Shown here in pieces: positions 44,861 to 55,209 of a DNA stretch of 64,000 nt; position 1 is the first letter of the stretch; each line of letters opens with the position of its first letter. The stretch covers positions 8,112-72,111 of the forward strand of contig JBBDQZ010000071.1 in assembly GCA_040905705.1 (NCBI GenBank), written 5' to 3'. A program made the position numbers and the translations under genes. Origin of the DNA: JBBDQZ01 sp040905705. GTDB lineage: Bacteria; Bacteroidota; Rhodothermia; Balneolales; Natronogracilivirgulaceae. The notes under the pieces were generated by a model. It worked only from the letters and a program-made list of their open reading frames with translations, was not told the origin of the DNA and did no database searches.

Positions 44861-47800
44861 TTACGGAGTCATTCCTCGCGGGCGCTCCTTTCCCGCCCGG
44901 GTACGTCGTCCCGTTCTCAATATGTTAGGAACCCTTCCCCCCCTATTATCTAAATACAGCCTACCGTTAGCTGCGTTTGTATGGGCAACTACTCCAGTGT
45001 GACCCCTGGGGGCATAAATGTGCTTTCCTGATGGCCCTTGATATAGTATAGTTTTTCCGGTGTCTCCCCAGGCACGAAGGAAGTAGTGGCAGCTAAAACA
45101 CGGATCGAATCTGCCATACAATTTTATTGTCGCCCCCGTCATCACAACGCCCTGAGCTTCCAATTGCTCAAACCAGGCTCGTGCCTGCGGTTCGGTATGG
45201 TAGCGCCCTCGAACAACAAAAGCGGGAATGTTCTCACCAAATTTGGTTTCTGCAGAAGCCTTCCCTGACCGAAAACTCTGGCCCCTTATTTCTCCGCTCC
45301 GCAGTATTACCTCGGCGTATAGAGGATGGCCGGTTTCTTCCAGAGCTTTTGCATTCGTTTGATTCTTTGTGCCATTTAGTGTGCCTGGTTTTCCGCGTAC
45401 CCCGATGTATCCAGCGGCTGCAGCACTGGCAATGTCAAATATTCCCGTGGCAATATTCCCTTGAGCCAGATTGTAAGCACCTTCCGTGCCGCCCGCAATG
45501 GCGATATAAATGCCCAAGCTCGGTGCCAGGTATAATGCAGGACCCGCAACAGCGCCAAATGCCGCCCCCCACGCCAATTGAGACAGGTCGAATTCATCTC
45601 TTGTGCCGTCAATTATTTCGGCGATTTGGCGACCGGCCGCAAAAGTAGCTCCGATAGCAGAGCCAACTGCTGCCCAATACAAGAGAACAGCCACTGGATG
45701 GCGGCCATTGGGGTCTGAAAAAGCGTGAGTATTATTATTTGCAAAATTATATAGATTCCAGTCGTTATCCGGCCCCGCGGGATCAATCTGCAGCATTCGT
45801 TTGAATTTGGGGTGATAAAACCGCGCGCCCAAACAATAGAGTCCGGTCTCATAATCGTAATACATTCCCTGGAATAAAAACGGATTGCCGATGGGCAGGC
45901 CCAGCGGGTCGCCATTGCTATCGAAAAGGGAGGGTTTTCCTGTTAGGTTATGATGTCCATACACTTCCACCACATCACCTGAAGGGTTGCTCATGAACTT
46001 CGCCGTGCCCGAACGATCGGTATGAATGTAGAGTCGATAACGGGAGTTACCCACGGCACGTCCATCGTTTTCCATCATACATACACCGTTGGGACCATGG
46101 AAGAAACGGCGAATCCAGGCATTGTGAAAAGGCCGTTCTTCAATCAGTTTGTTTTGGTAGTAAAGAAAACGAACGCCCTTTTTCAATATACGCCGATCAT
46201 ATGTATCATAATAACAATCCAACTTCAGGTTTTGAGTACCTTTGTCATAGATGGCCACCAAACGGTTGAACGCGTCATAGCGATAATCGTACTGATGATC
46301 CTGAATCATATTCCCGCGTCGGTCATGAAAGATATCGTGCGTATCTTGTTGTAAATTTCCGTTGTCATCCACATACATTTCAGAACTGCGGCCAATTTGA
46401 TTGGCCGAATTGTAGGTGTACAGCAATGCAACTGGATTTACCAATAACCATTCGTTGTTGGCGCTTTTTTTGTTTTTAAGGGGACCTTCTTCACGGCTTA
46501 TTGTGTTGCCATGGGAATCATATAAATGCCATAACCCATAATCGGGTTTGGAAGTTAAGTTGTTGGCATCTATTCCACCTTTTGTCACCATTAAGTGACC
46601 GAGACTGTCAAAATCATTCAAACTCGCCTTGTTTTTTTTCAGGTCTTTAATAACACTGGGATAGCCTCTTTTTTCCAGAACGTATTCTTCCGCCACGACC
46701 GTTTTTTGGTTTGCCGTAAGTCCGGGAACCATACCTAAAGAATCGGTTCCGGCGACCGTAGAGAGGTATAAGCTGCGCTCCAGAACACCTTCATTATTGT
46801 GATCCACCCGGGTTACATGGTTGTTCTCCGTATGAATGTGTTTGAGGTATGAATGCTCATAATCAAAAGACAGTATTCGCTGATTTAATACATTTTCATA
46901 AATATGCGAGTAATTGCCCAGTGGGTCGTAAACATAACGAATCGCCGCATTACCTGAACCCGGGTGGCTGATAAGAGCAAGTTCTCCCTGATCGCGATAA
47001 ATACCTGTAGCCGCCAAATCCTGATGGTCAGAAAAAATAGTTTGCTTTTGCCTGTCTTCCCAAACCTGGTTTAATGAGTCGTAATGTTGCTCCACGTCAA
47101 TTGACTTATTGGCCACTCCATTGTTGTCGCTGGTCGCAACACACCGTCCCAGTCCGTCGTATTTGAATGTCTGCTTCGTGCTCCCGTATATCGTGGGGGC
47201 CGGGCTTGCACCAGGTGCAGCAGAAACAGAGCGCTCTATTAATCGCCCCGCAGAATTGTAATTGTAATCGATTTTGATCTGGTCCGGTGTAGTCATCGAT
47301 TTGAGCAGTCCGTCTTCCCAGTAATCGAAAATGAGCTGATTCTTTGCGGTGGGCCCTGTACCTGCGGTGCTGGGACGATTAAGCATCGGGAAAGCATCAT
47401 CAGCCATCGTGGTTGTCAGCCGTTCATTTCGGGGGCCGTAACTATGTTTGATTATATGTCGATTGAGCTGATCTTTAATTTCCAATACGTTGCCGTTTTC
47501 GTCGTATTCATATTGAACGACTTGCTCCGTCTCCACAGGATTTTGATGGAGAGCTCCGGGAAATTGTAGACGGCCGCCAACCCTGACTTCGCGACGTGTC
47601 TTCACTCGCCGGCCTGTTGCATCGTATTCATGGTAGGTTCGATTACCCAGGTCATCCTGGATAATGCGTAAATTTCCCATCGTGTCGTAACCAAGCAGTA
47701 CGGGTCCTTTACCAGATTCGTGAGAAGACGTAATTTTACTGGCGGCATTATAAGTATAGAGGCCAACCGTTACTTGTGAGCCATTCGGAGAGCGTTTCGA

Positions 47801-50800
47801 AACTGCAGTTGTATTGCCCAAGCCATCATATTGGGTATTGGATTGTCCGCTGACTGTGTTAGCCGAACTACCTAAATTACCTCGGCTGTCATATCGATAC
47901 TCCGTTCTAAAATTGGTTGGATTGATATTCGCTACGCTATGCACACCGCCGTCATACTCAAGTTGCGATATCTGCTTACCTGAATCAATCCATTCCTGTT
48001 GCCAGGTTGCACCTTGCTTTTTCCATCTGAAAACTTTGTTATGAAAGGCTGTGGGATTCCCTGCTTCGTTCAAAAAAGTGATACTTTCAGCCAGAATTTT
48101 TACCGTGATGGTTTGAGTGTTACCGTCTACACTTCCCTCAGCCGCATGATAAGTAACCCGGCCCAGCGCATCGTAAAGTCGCTTTTGGGCATTTCCATAA
48201 GCATCCAGAGTGGTTATTGGATTGCCCCATGCATCGTAAATATATTGAGTTTCCCGGTCTCCACTGTTCACATAGCCGGCGGATTCACTAACTAATTGTA
48301 AACTCCCGTCTTCATCATAGTCATAACCTTTCTCCCACCGGGCGGGGAGGCCTGGAGCTATTTTTTCTTTATTAAGGCGGTTTTGGGGATCATAAATAAA
48401 TTCAGAATAATTGTTGCTATCCGGATTGACACTCCGATTGGCATTTGGTGAGTGTTTTTTCCACACGTTATCTTCTTCATCGTATTCATATCTCGTTGTC
48501 AGCGCCAGTCCGGCACTGTCGGCAATTTCCTTAATCAAAAGCCCGCGACGATTGTAATCATAGTCGTGATACACGGTTTTTGTCGGAGCCGTATCGGCCC
48601 CCTGTGGAAAATTAATATCCTTGATCAACTCAGAACGTTTCTCAAGACGATGATTCACGTCATACCAAAACTGTTCCACAAGACCATCGGGCCAACGATT
48701 TTCAATCAATTCCCCGATTTCATTGTGTTTATAAATTATGACATCGCCATTCAGATTGGTTTCTTCCTTGATGTTTCCCCAAGCGTCGTAGCTCCGTTTG
48801 TTAATGATGGTGTGAACCGGCTCCAAGAGAGAAGAGCGGCTTACGGATGAGTCATCGGCATCGATTATTTCTTTCGCTTGACGACTGGTGGGAATGTCAA
48901 CACCTGTAACTACCGGGGCAGCCAATCCTCCTTGGGGATTGGCTAAGGCATAATATTCAATATCGATTACCACTCCCAGTTCGTTGACGTATTTGATAGG
49001 CTGTCCATAGTTATTGTACTTCCAGGTTTTAACGCGTGTGCTCCGGCCCTGTGCGTGAACGCCGGTAGTTAATGCGTTTTCTTCCATTTTATACAAGTTG
49101 CCCTGTTCCGTTTCCAGCTGTGCCGTTTCGTAATCATAGGTGTATGTTGTCAGATGACCCAGAGGGTCATTACTGGCCTTGACATGCTGGTAGCGGGGTT
49201 CGTATGTCCACGTCCATTCTAATTGAGTTGGCTCTGAAATCGAGGGATTCTGCGCGTAATCAGAAAGGCCTACCGTATTAAGCAATTGCTTGCTTTGCCC
49301 GGCTCGTGGATATTTAATCATATGTGTCATGTTCACCCACTCACGGGGGTCCTGAGACGCGCTCTGATAACGGTATTGTACATCCATCCCCAAAGGAGTT
49401 TCGGTACGTGTGGTCAGCCCATCATCATTATAATGTTGTTTGGAGATTTCAGGCGTGCTGTTGGAAGGCTGATGTATTTCTAATGCAAGCGTTGCTAAAT
49501 GAGATTTTCCGGGTTGAGAAGGGAATTTATAAACAGTACTGTGATTTCGACGATTTGTGATGGTGGTATCGCCACCACTATAGGCAAAAACATAATCGCC
49601 ATTGCCGAAGGACTGTCTATCAACACGTCCGTCGCTGTTGTATGTCATGGATACCAATGGATCGATACCCGGAGCACCACCGATACGGCTGACGGATCCC
49701 TGAGGATCCTGAATAGCCATCAATTTATTGTGTGTTGCAGGCACCGCAGGCGTGTTATGATAATCATATTGTTTTTCCCGGCCTGCAGGATAACTGTTAT
49801 GAGAGGCTGTAACGACAGGATTTCGCACACTCTTGAATCCGCCTTCAGCACCCCGTTGACTGCTGGCGTCGTGATAGGAATATTGCCAGTCACGGCCCGT
49901 TAGATCACCCATGTTTTTGAGACGTTCTTTGTCGTCATAGCGCAGCAGTATTTTCTGTTTGATCACATCAGAAACATGGGCTAATAGTCCTGTCTGATCG
50001 CTAATACAATCAACTTTGTTCCGGCTACGATCTTGAATAGCTCTTAAAGGGAAAACCGGCTGCCCGCGATCCTGCCTCAGAAAAATTTCCTCGTTTCCGC
50101 CTGACCATTGTAACTTAACCAGACTTTGACCTTGCAAGATTAACTTCGCGAATAATCCGCGAGGAGAAACAAAATCATTGCTTCCAGCCTGACGAATAAA
50201 TGAATAGTGCAATCCCTTGCCATTTATATAAAGATATTCGTCGTCATTGATTTTTTGTATCCAGCTGTTAAACCCGTGATTCCATCCCAACCCGACCGGC
50301 CCATCATAGTCGTTAAAACTCAAATAATTTCTTTTCCAAACAGCATGAAGCTTTCGACCTGCCAAGGTTAGATCTGTTTCTTCCAGGCTGATTTCACCTG
50401 TACCCACTATTACCATATCATCGGCTCCACCTCTTGTGCCTTTACGATGTTCAGGAGCGGAAGGGACCTCTTTATTATTTATTTGTTGTCGACGGGGATT
50501 ATGTGTGACCGGCCATACCTGATAAATCACATCGCTCAAAAATTCATCGATCCTTACGCAGCCATGGCCTTGCATTCTCAGCGTCGCGGTGTTTGCAAAT
50601 TCGGCAGCATGATTCCCTGACAATGTGATGGTGGTGGCGTTTACCAAATTTCCCTGCTCATCGATATATCCCGTCATCGGTAACCAGCCGGTTGCACCGG
50701 GAGACCCAACCTCGATTTGCAGGATGCGGTCATCTCCCGACAATATTTGTCCTAACCGGTCGCAGGTGGCTACGGTAATCATCATGGGAGAATAAGTGAA

Positions 50801-53800
50801 GGCCTCATTGATTTTAGCCTCAACCCTGAATTCGTCTCCCACGTTGAGCGTATCACGTTCTTCAAAGTTCCCCGAATCGTTCTGAACCATCACCCGGAAA
50901 TTCAGTTCGCGGCTGTTGATAAAATTCTGCAATTCAATCGGGCCGTTTAAATGGGGGAATGTATTTCCTGTCGCGTGCAGGCGGGCTCCTCCGCTATGTT
51001 TGACTATCGGCGCGCCGGCTTGTTGCAAGGCTTGAAGCTTTTGAGTATCGACACCCGGGGGTACTGCCAGGAACAGGCCTTCATATCCGTTTTCCGCTCC
51101 GGGCGAAGAATGGAGTTTAACGGACACACGGTCTTCTTCGGCAATGCCAGGATATTTTTCAATCGATCGGACATCCAGCGTAATGTTTTGAGGCAACGAC
51201 ATGGCCTGGCGTGTAGACGGCAAGCGATAATTCATAGTGCATAACCCTCTACGATTATCCAATACGACATCCGTCAGGATTTTTACGACGGCTTTCATCT
51301 CGCTGGCGTCAGGATTGGCAAAATTGTTACGAGTATCCGTCAGTTCGACTTGTACACGGAGCATGGCCTTCTCACCAAGAGCATTTTCAACTTCAAATTC
51401 AAGAACCTGAAGGCCAGGTAACAATTCCACCTTGTAATCGAACATTCCTTTCCAGGCATAAGGGCGCAGAATGGAGGCGGTTTCATTTTCGCTAACCAGG
51501 TTTTCGGCGACACCGTTAATCTTGATTTCACTGATGTTCGCAGCTGTGCCATCGGTAATGTCGGCGACGACGTCTCGCACTTCACCCTGAATCCGAAGTT
51601 TGGCTTTATTGTTCTCCACCAAAATAGCGTATTCAGGGTCACGCGCTTTCAAGTTTGTAAAAGTAATACTCGGCTTAGGACTATGCGGAGAAAGCACATC
51701 ATAGTAAACAGGCAAGAGATTAAAAAAGGTAAAGGGCCTGGCCGCGGAAAAATAATTGGCATTCTGCGTATTATTGGCAATCGCATTCTTTGCGTTGGCA
51801 TAAAAAAATTCAGGTTGAATCAAACCCACATATTCATGGTCTGCCGGCAGGTTGTTAAATTGCCCTCCGAAGTTCTGGGAGGATTCCAGATGCATTGTGA
51901 TCGGTTTGGAACGGTACAGTGTATATTGTGGATTGGTGCTTGCTCTTTCCAGGTCAATGTCACCACCCCCGCTGAGACGAACAGATACGGTACTGCCGTA
52001 ATCCTGTGAACGAAGTTCCAAATAATATTCTTTGTCCGGATCCGGAGGCAAAGGGGCACCGGATTCATTGACTAAAGGAGTAGGCACCAGGCCTTCCTCA
52101 CCGACCGGGAAATAATCGCTGCCCGATTTTTTGGCCAAACTTATACGTGGCGCAAAAAACATTGCCCTTGCCAGGATTTTGGAACGGGCTGTAGCTCTAT
52201 GCCAGATATTATTACTGTCCTTCCACTCATAGGTAACCTCTGCGGTGACTTCGATGAAGTTTTCATAATTCACATCGGAAGCTGTGAAATAAACTGTGAC
52301 AGGATGAACAGCAGGGGCTCCAAAAAATTCAATTTCAATTTCGTCTGAACCGGTGCCCGGGGAGGTTCCCACTATTCCAGGCGTCACGTTAAAATTTGCC
52401 GGATCATCAATGGCTGACGAAGATGGGGCGGTCCGAATCTTGAAAAATAACTTGGCACTGATAAAACGCCGATCGGCAGCGGGGGCAAGTTCTCTTGTAA
52501 TCAAATTAAAACTAAAAGGGTGCGTGGCCTGGGCATTTGGGCCTACATATTGAAGATCACCACTGACCGATTGCAGCTCGACCCCCATGTAATCATCTCT
52601 TGTCCCCCCAGCGTGTGATTCCACGAACCATGGAGGGTTTAAAGTCTGACCCAGAAATGATTCAAGCCGGTTTTCTGCGATCGTGTATAAATTGTGCTTG
52701 GGATCATCCACCATATCCGGCATATACAGTTCGTAATTAATCAGGCCGGGTGCTGAAGGGCGTATTTCAAGCGTGCTTATCCCCTGCCAACCTGTTCGGT
52801 TTCCCGGTTCAAGATCACTTTGACCGGCCGTCTGTTCGGCAAGAATTTCAAACCCGGTCCAGGCAGGTACGTTTTGACTCCCAGTACCCGCATTCTGATC
52901 ATTTGTTACAACCCATCGGGATACCATGCTCAACCAGCCGACAGAGCTTTTCCCCAAATCTTCGTCATTACCATTACCATGTCTATAGGTCAGAAGCCTC
53001 AGGCGCTTAACGTCCATCGTAAAATCATAGATAGGGCCCATTGGGTAATCTATTAATGCGAGCCTCACGGTCGTTTGCTCTTCCCTTATAGAAAGCAGAC
53101 AACTGAATTGTACCGTGCCCGGCATCAGGCTGGAAGAGCTTAGTATAAAATTATCACCCGTTTCTTTCATGGCACTGCGGCTAAAGCCATTGATTAATCT
53201 CAACCATCCACCGCCGCTTACAATGTCAATGGCTACCCGCAATTTCTCAATACGGGCGCCTGGAAAATTTGAATCCTGAAGTTGTGCCGTCATTGACACC
53301 GTTTGTGCCACCATGTCTTCAACCAATCCGCTGGCCGGATCGATGGGTTGCCACGCAACATTCGTAAAACTACCCATCACCGTTACTACCTTGCTGGCGT
53401 GATCACTCTGAACCAATAACCGGTTGGCACCTTCGCCATTGCCCAATACGAATTCAGGAAGTTGTATTTGGCCATCCGCATCGGTCGATAAGTTGATGTG
53501 ACTGCGCAATTGATCCGCTGCCGGTGGGCGGCCTTCAGGAAAGCCACCTCCCCCTTCAATTACAAAAACCATCACGTCTGCATTTGCGACTTTTTCACCG
53601 TGATCTTTCAATTCCAGCTTGATTGAATTCGATGGCAACCGCAATTGAGGACAAGCTTCCAGATTTGCACCTTCCGTAATCGTCCAGACTTCATTATGAA
53701 CATCTACTCCGATATTCACTGCGCCCGTTTGAGAGGTGACACTGAAACCACTGGCAATGGTTACGCGCATACGGATGATGACATTGGTGACGCTATTAGA

Positions 53801-54952
53801 GGCAATGTCACTTAACCAATCCCAAACGAAGCCATGTTGAATTCCGGAGGGGCCAGTCACCACCCCCTGTGTACCACTATGTCGCGGATCCGATGACCCG
53901 GGCGTTGCTGTTTGAAAACTACCGCCGTTCACGGAATACTCTACATCTACCGAGACCGGTTCACTGTCAGGTTCTGCCACTTCATAATCCAGCAATACAT
54001 CGGTACCTGATAAATTTGTGGGGACGGAAAGTAAATGGAGAGTCAATTGGCCGGGGGCTGTACTCGGAGGTAGCGTTGGCAACACGGTCATTGAAAAAAT
54101 TCGGGAGAATGCCGGGAAACTTAGGCCGTTGTTGTTTGAGACACGCGCTCTTAATATAATTCGTAACGCTTCCCCACCGCCCAAGTCTGATTGTTTGTCC
54201 CAGACGAAAGTATATTGGTTACCGGCCGGGGCAGCCGCCAGCGCATTGACACCACTGTGGGCAGGATCGGACGTTAACGGCGTCGCTGCCTGAAACGCGC
54301 TTCCATTGATGGAATAATCCATGGTGACGTCTACTGGCAGGGCATTCGGATCACTGCAAAAAAAGTCGACGGCAATAGACGGTGCAATTGCGATATCGCC
54401 ATCCGGGCTCAAAATAGTCACATCGGGCAAATTTGATGGCGCGGTAACAGGTGGGGTGAGGTCAATCGAAAAACTACCTGTTGATGAAACAGAGCCTGGC
54501 CCCACGGAATCCGATCCCACTATTTGTATCACCACGTCACGGGCAAAATTTCCCAAAATGTCGGACTGCCAATCCCAAACAAATTGGTGGGCTTCACCGG
54601 CAGCGGAACTGGATAAACCAGTTGACCCCTGGTGACGCGGATCACTGGCCTTGGGCGTAGCTAATTGAAACGGTCCCCCAATTGAAAAGGCCACTGTTAC
54701 ATCCACCGGGTCACCAGTGGCATCGATGATGTCATAGTCCAACAATACGACAGCCCCCACAACATTTTGCAAAGGCCCGGTAATATTGATGGCTGGCCGT
54801 ACTCCAATGGGGGGCGCTGGAGTAGGAGTTGGAGTTGGTGTAGGAGTTGGAGTAGGTGTAGACGTTGGGCCGGGAGTAGGTGGAGTTCCTCCAAACAATC
54901 GGATCAAGGAATTGTATATTGCCCGGAAAATTTGGATTAAAAATTGAAGCAT
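44861..54952 (-). CDS. Giant RHS-repeat protein with C-terminal deaminase-like toxin
   Basis: A 3363-residue polymorphic-toxin protein. Order: an amphipathic N terminus (1-22) and no clear signal peptide; a Thr-Pro linker (about 23-48); three Ig-like repeats of about 120 residues sharing ATPxxSDPxHxG and FVWDxxSD (about 50-415); long beta-rich Ig-like regions to about 1500; a DUF6531-like segment (LTLAGRKLHAVWKRNYLSFN); dozens of YD/RHS repeats forming the shell; and the RHS core end (YYDYETGLYCLGARFY ... LQIDPAGPD). A hydrophobic glycine/alanine-rich stretch (about 3115-3210) precedes a variable C-terminal domain. There His3252-Thr-Glu3254 and Pro3284-Cys3285-x2-Cys3288 match the zinc and catalytic residues of nucleic-acid deaminases. 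No VgrG/PAAR domain and no immunity ORF are found. Confidence 0.88.
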   Translation of the reverse strand: MLQFLIQIFRAIYNSLIRLFGGTPPTPGPTSTPTPTPTPTPTPTPAPPIGVRPAINITGPLQNVVGAVVLLDYDIIDATGDPVDVTVAFSIGGPFQLATPKASDPRHQGSTGLSSSAAGEAHQFVWDWQSDILGNFARDVVIQIVGSDSVGPGSVSSTGSFSIDLTPPVTAPSNLPDVTILSPDGDIAIAPSIAVDFFCSDPNALPVDVTMDYSINGSAFQAATPLTSDPAHSGVNALAAAPAGNQYTFVWDKQSDLGGGEALRIILRARVSNNNGLSFPAFSRIFSMTVLPTLPPSTAPGQLTLHLLSVPTNLSGTDVLLDYEVAEPDSEPVSVDVEYSVNGGSFQTATPGSSDPRHSGTQGVVTGPSGIQHGFVWDWLSDIASNSVTNVIIRMRVTIASGFSVTSQTGAVNIGVDVHNEVWTITEGANLEACPQLRLPSNSIKLELKDHGEKVANADVMVFVIEGGGGFPEGRPPAADQLRSHINLSTDADGQIQLPEFVLGNGEGANRLLVQSDHASKVVTVMGSFTNVAWQPIDPASGLVEDMVAQTVSMTAQLQDSNFPGARIEKLRVAIDIVSGGGWLRLINGFSRSAMKETGDNFILSSSSLMPGTVQFSCLLSIREEQTTVRLALIDYPMGPIYDFTMDVKRLRLLTYRHGNGNDEDLGKSSVGWLSMVSRWVVTNDQNAGTGSQNVPAWTGFEILAEQTAGQSDLEPGNRTGWQGISTLEIRPSAPGLINYELYMPDMVDDPKHNLYTIAENRLESFLGQTLNPPWFVESHAGGTRDDYMGVELQSVSGDLQYVGPNAQATHPFSFNLITRELAPAADRRFISAKLFFKIRTAPSSSAIDDPANFNVTPGIVGTSPGTGSDEIEIEFFGAPAVHPVTVYFTASDVNYENFIEVTAEVTYEWKDSNNIWHRATARSKILARAMFFAPRISLAKKSGSDYFPVGEEGLVPTPLVNESGAPLPPDPDKEYYLELRSQDYGSTVSVRLSGGGDIDLERASTNPQYTLYRSKPITMHLESSQNFGGQFNNLPADHEYVGLIQPEFFYANAKNAIANNTQNANYFSAARPFTFFNLLPVYYDVLSPHSPKPSITFTNLKARDPEYAILVENNKAKLRIQGEVRDVVADITDGTAANISEIKINGVAENLVSENETASILRPYAWKGMFDYKVELLPGLQVLEFEVENALGEKAMLRVQVELTDTRNNFANPDASEMKAVVKILTDVVLDNRRGLCTMNYRLPSTRQAMSLPQNITLDVRSIEKYPGIAEEDRVSVKLHSSPGAENGYEGLFLAVPPGVDTQKLQALQQAGAPIVKHSGGARLHATGNTFPHLNGPIELQNFINSRELNFRVMVQNDSGNFEERDTLNVGDEFRVEAKINEAFTYSPMMITVATCDRLGQILSGDDRILQIEVGSPGATGWLPMTGYIDEQGNLVNATTITLSGNHAAEFANTATLRMQGHGCVRIDEFLSDVIYQVWPVTHNPRRQQINNKEVPSAPEHRKGTRGGADDMVIVGTGEISLEETDLTLAGRKLHAVWKRNYLSFNDYDGPVGLGWNHGFNSWIQKINDDEYLYINGKGLHYSFIRQAGSNDFVSPRGLFAKLILQGQSLVKLQWSGGNEEIFLRQDRGQPVFPLRAIQDRSRNKVDCISDQTGLLAHVSDVIKQKILLRYDDKERLKNMGDLTGRDWQYSYHDASSQRGAEGGFKSVRNPVVTASHNSYPAGREKQYDYHNTPAVPATHNKLMAIQDPQGSVSRIGGAPGIDPLVSMTYNSDGRVDRQSFGNGDYVFAYSGGDTTITNRRNHSTVYKFPSQPGKSHLATLALEIHQPSNSTPEISKQHYNDDGLTTRTETPLGMDVQYRYQSASQDPREWVNMTHMIKYPRAGQSKQLLNTVGLSDYAQNPSISEPTQLEWTWTYEPRYQHVKASNDPLGHLTTYTYDYETAQLETEQGNLYKMEENALTTGVHAQGRSTRVKTWKYNNYGQPIKYVNELGVVIDIEYYALANPQGGLAAPVVTGVDIPTSRQAKEIIDADDSSVSRSSLLEPVHTIINKRSYDAWGNIKEETNLNGDVIIYKHNEIGELIENRWPDGLVEQFWYDVNHRLEKRSELIKDINFPQGADTAPTKTVYHDYDYNRRGLLIKEIADSAGLALTTRYEYDEEDNVWKKHSPNANRSVNPDSNNYSEFIYDPQNRLNKEKIAPGLPARWEKGYDYDEDGSLQLVSESAGYVNSGDRETQYIYDAWGNPITTLDAYGNAQKRLYDALGRVTYHAAEGSVDGNTQTITVKILAESITFLNEAGNPTAFHNKVFRWKKQGATWQQEWIDSGKQISQLEYDGGVHSVANINPTNFRTEYRYDSRGNLGSSANTVSGQSNTQYDGLGNTTAVSKRSPNGSQVTVGLYTYNAASKITSSHESGKGPVLLGYDTMGNLRIIQDDLGNRTYHEYDATGRRVKTRREVRVGGRLQFPGALHQNPVETEQVVQYEYDENGNVLEIKDQLNRHIIKHSYGPRNERLTTTMADDAFPMLNRPSTAGTGPTAKNQLIFDYWEDGLLKSMTTPDQIKIDYNYNSAGRLIERSVSAAPGASPAPTIYGSTKQTFKYDGLGRCVATSDNNGVANKSIDVEQHYDSLNQVWEDRQKQTIFSDHQDLAATGIYRDQGELALISHPGSGNAAIRYVYDPLGNYSHIYENVLNQRILSFDYEHSYLKHIHTENNHVTRVDHNNEGVLERSLYLSTVAGTDSLGMVPGLTANQKTVVAEEYVLEKRGYPSVIKDLKKNKASLNDFDSLGHLMVTKGGIDANNLTSKPDYGLWHLYDSHGNTISREEGPLKNKKSANNEWLLVNPVALLYTYNSANQIGRSSEMYVDDNGNLQQDTHDIFHDRRGNMIQDHQYDYRYDAFNRLVAIYDKGTQNLKLDCYYDTYDRRILKKGVRFLYYQNKLIEERPFHNAWIRRFFHGPNGVCMMENDGRAVGNSRYRLYIHTDRSGTAKFMSNPSGDVVEVYGHHNLTGKPSLFDSNGDPLGLPIGNPFLFQGMYYDYETGLYCLGARFYHPKFKRMLQIDPAGPDNDWNLYNFANNNTHAFSDPNGRHPVAVLLYWAAVGSAIGATFAAGRQIAEIIDGTRDEFDLSQLAWGAAFGAVAGPALYLAPSLGIYIAIAGGTEGAYNLAQGNIATGIFDIASAAAAGYIGVRGKPGTLNGTKNQTNAKALEETGHPLYAEVILRSGEIRGQSFRSGKASAETKFGENIPAFVVRGRYHTEPQARAWFEQLEAQGVVMTGATIKLYGRFDPCFSCHYFLRAWGDTGKTILYQGPSGKHIYAPRGHTGVVAHTNAANGRLYLDNRGGRVPNILRTGRRTRAGKERPRGMTP
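54819..54860 (-). repeat. Hexamer tandem repeat coding the Thr-Pro linker
   Basis: Seven degenerate copies of a GGAGTN/GGTGTA-type hexamer (plus strand), read on the minus strand as alternating Thr-Pro codons near the N terminus of the RHS protein. Hexamer gain or loss would change linker length without shifting the frame. Confidence 0.8.
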
Positions 54953-55209
54953 AAAATGTTTCTAGTAATGCAGCGTGTCCAAAAGTATAATGGCCCTGTG
55001 TTTATGCTGTGAGCTTATGGAGTTAAGTTAATGTATCTGCACGTTTTAGCCAACGTCAAATGTTAAATGCCAAACGCCATGGCCTACCCTCTTCCGAGCC
55101 GATAAATCTTGGATTGGCAATGTAAGCGCCCCGCGAATTCAGAGAAATTCTTTATAGAAATATAATTCCATCACTGTCTGCAAGGATTGTTCTTGTAAGA
55201 ATCTTATCC

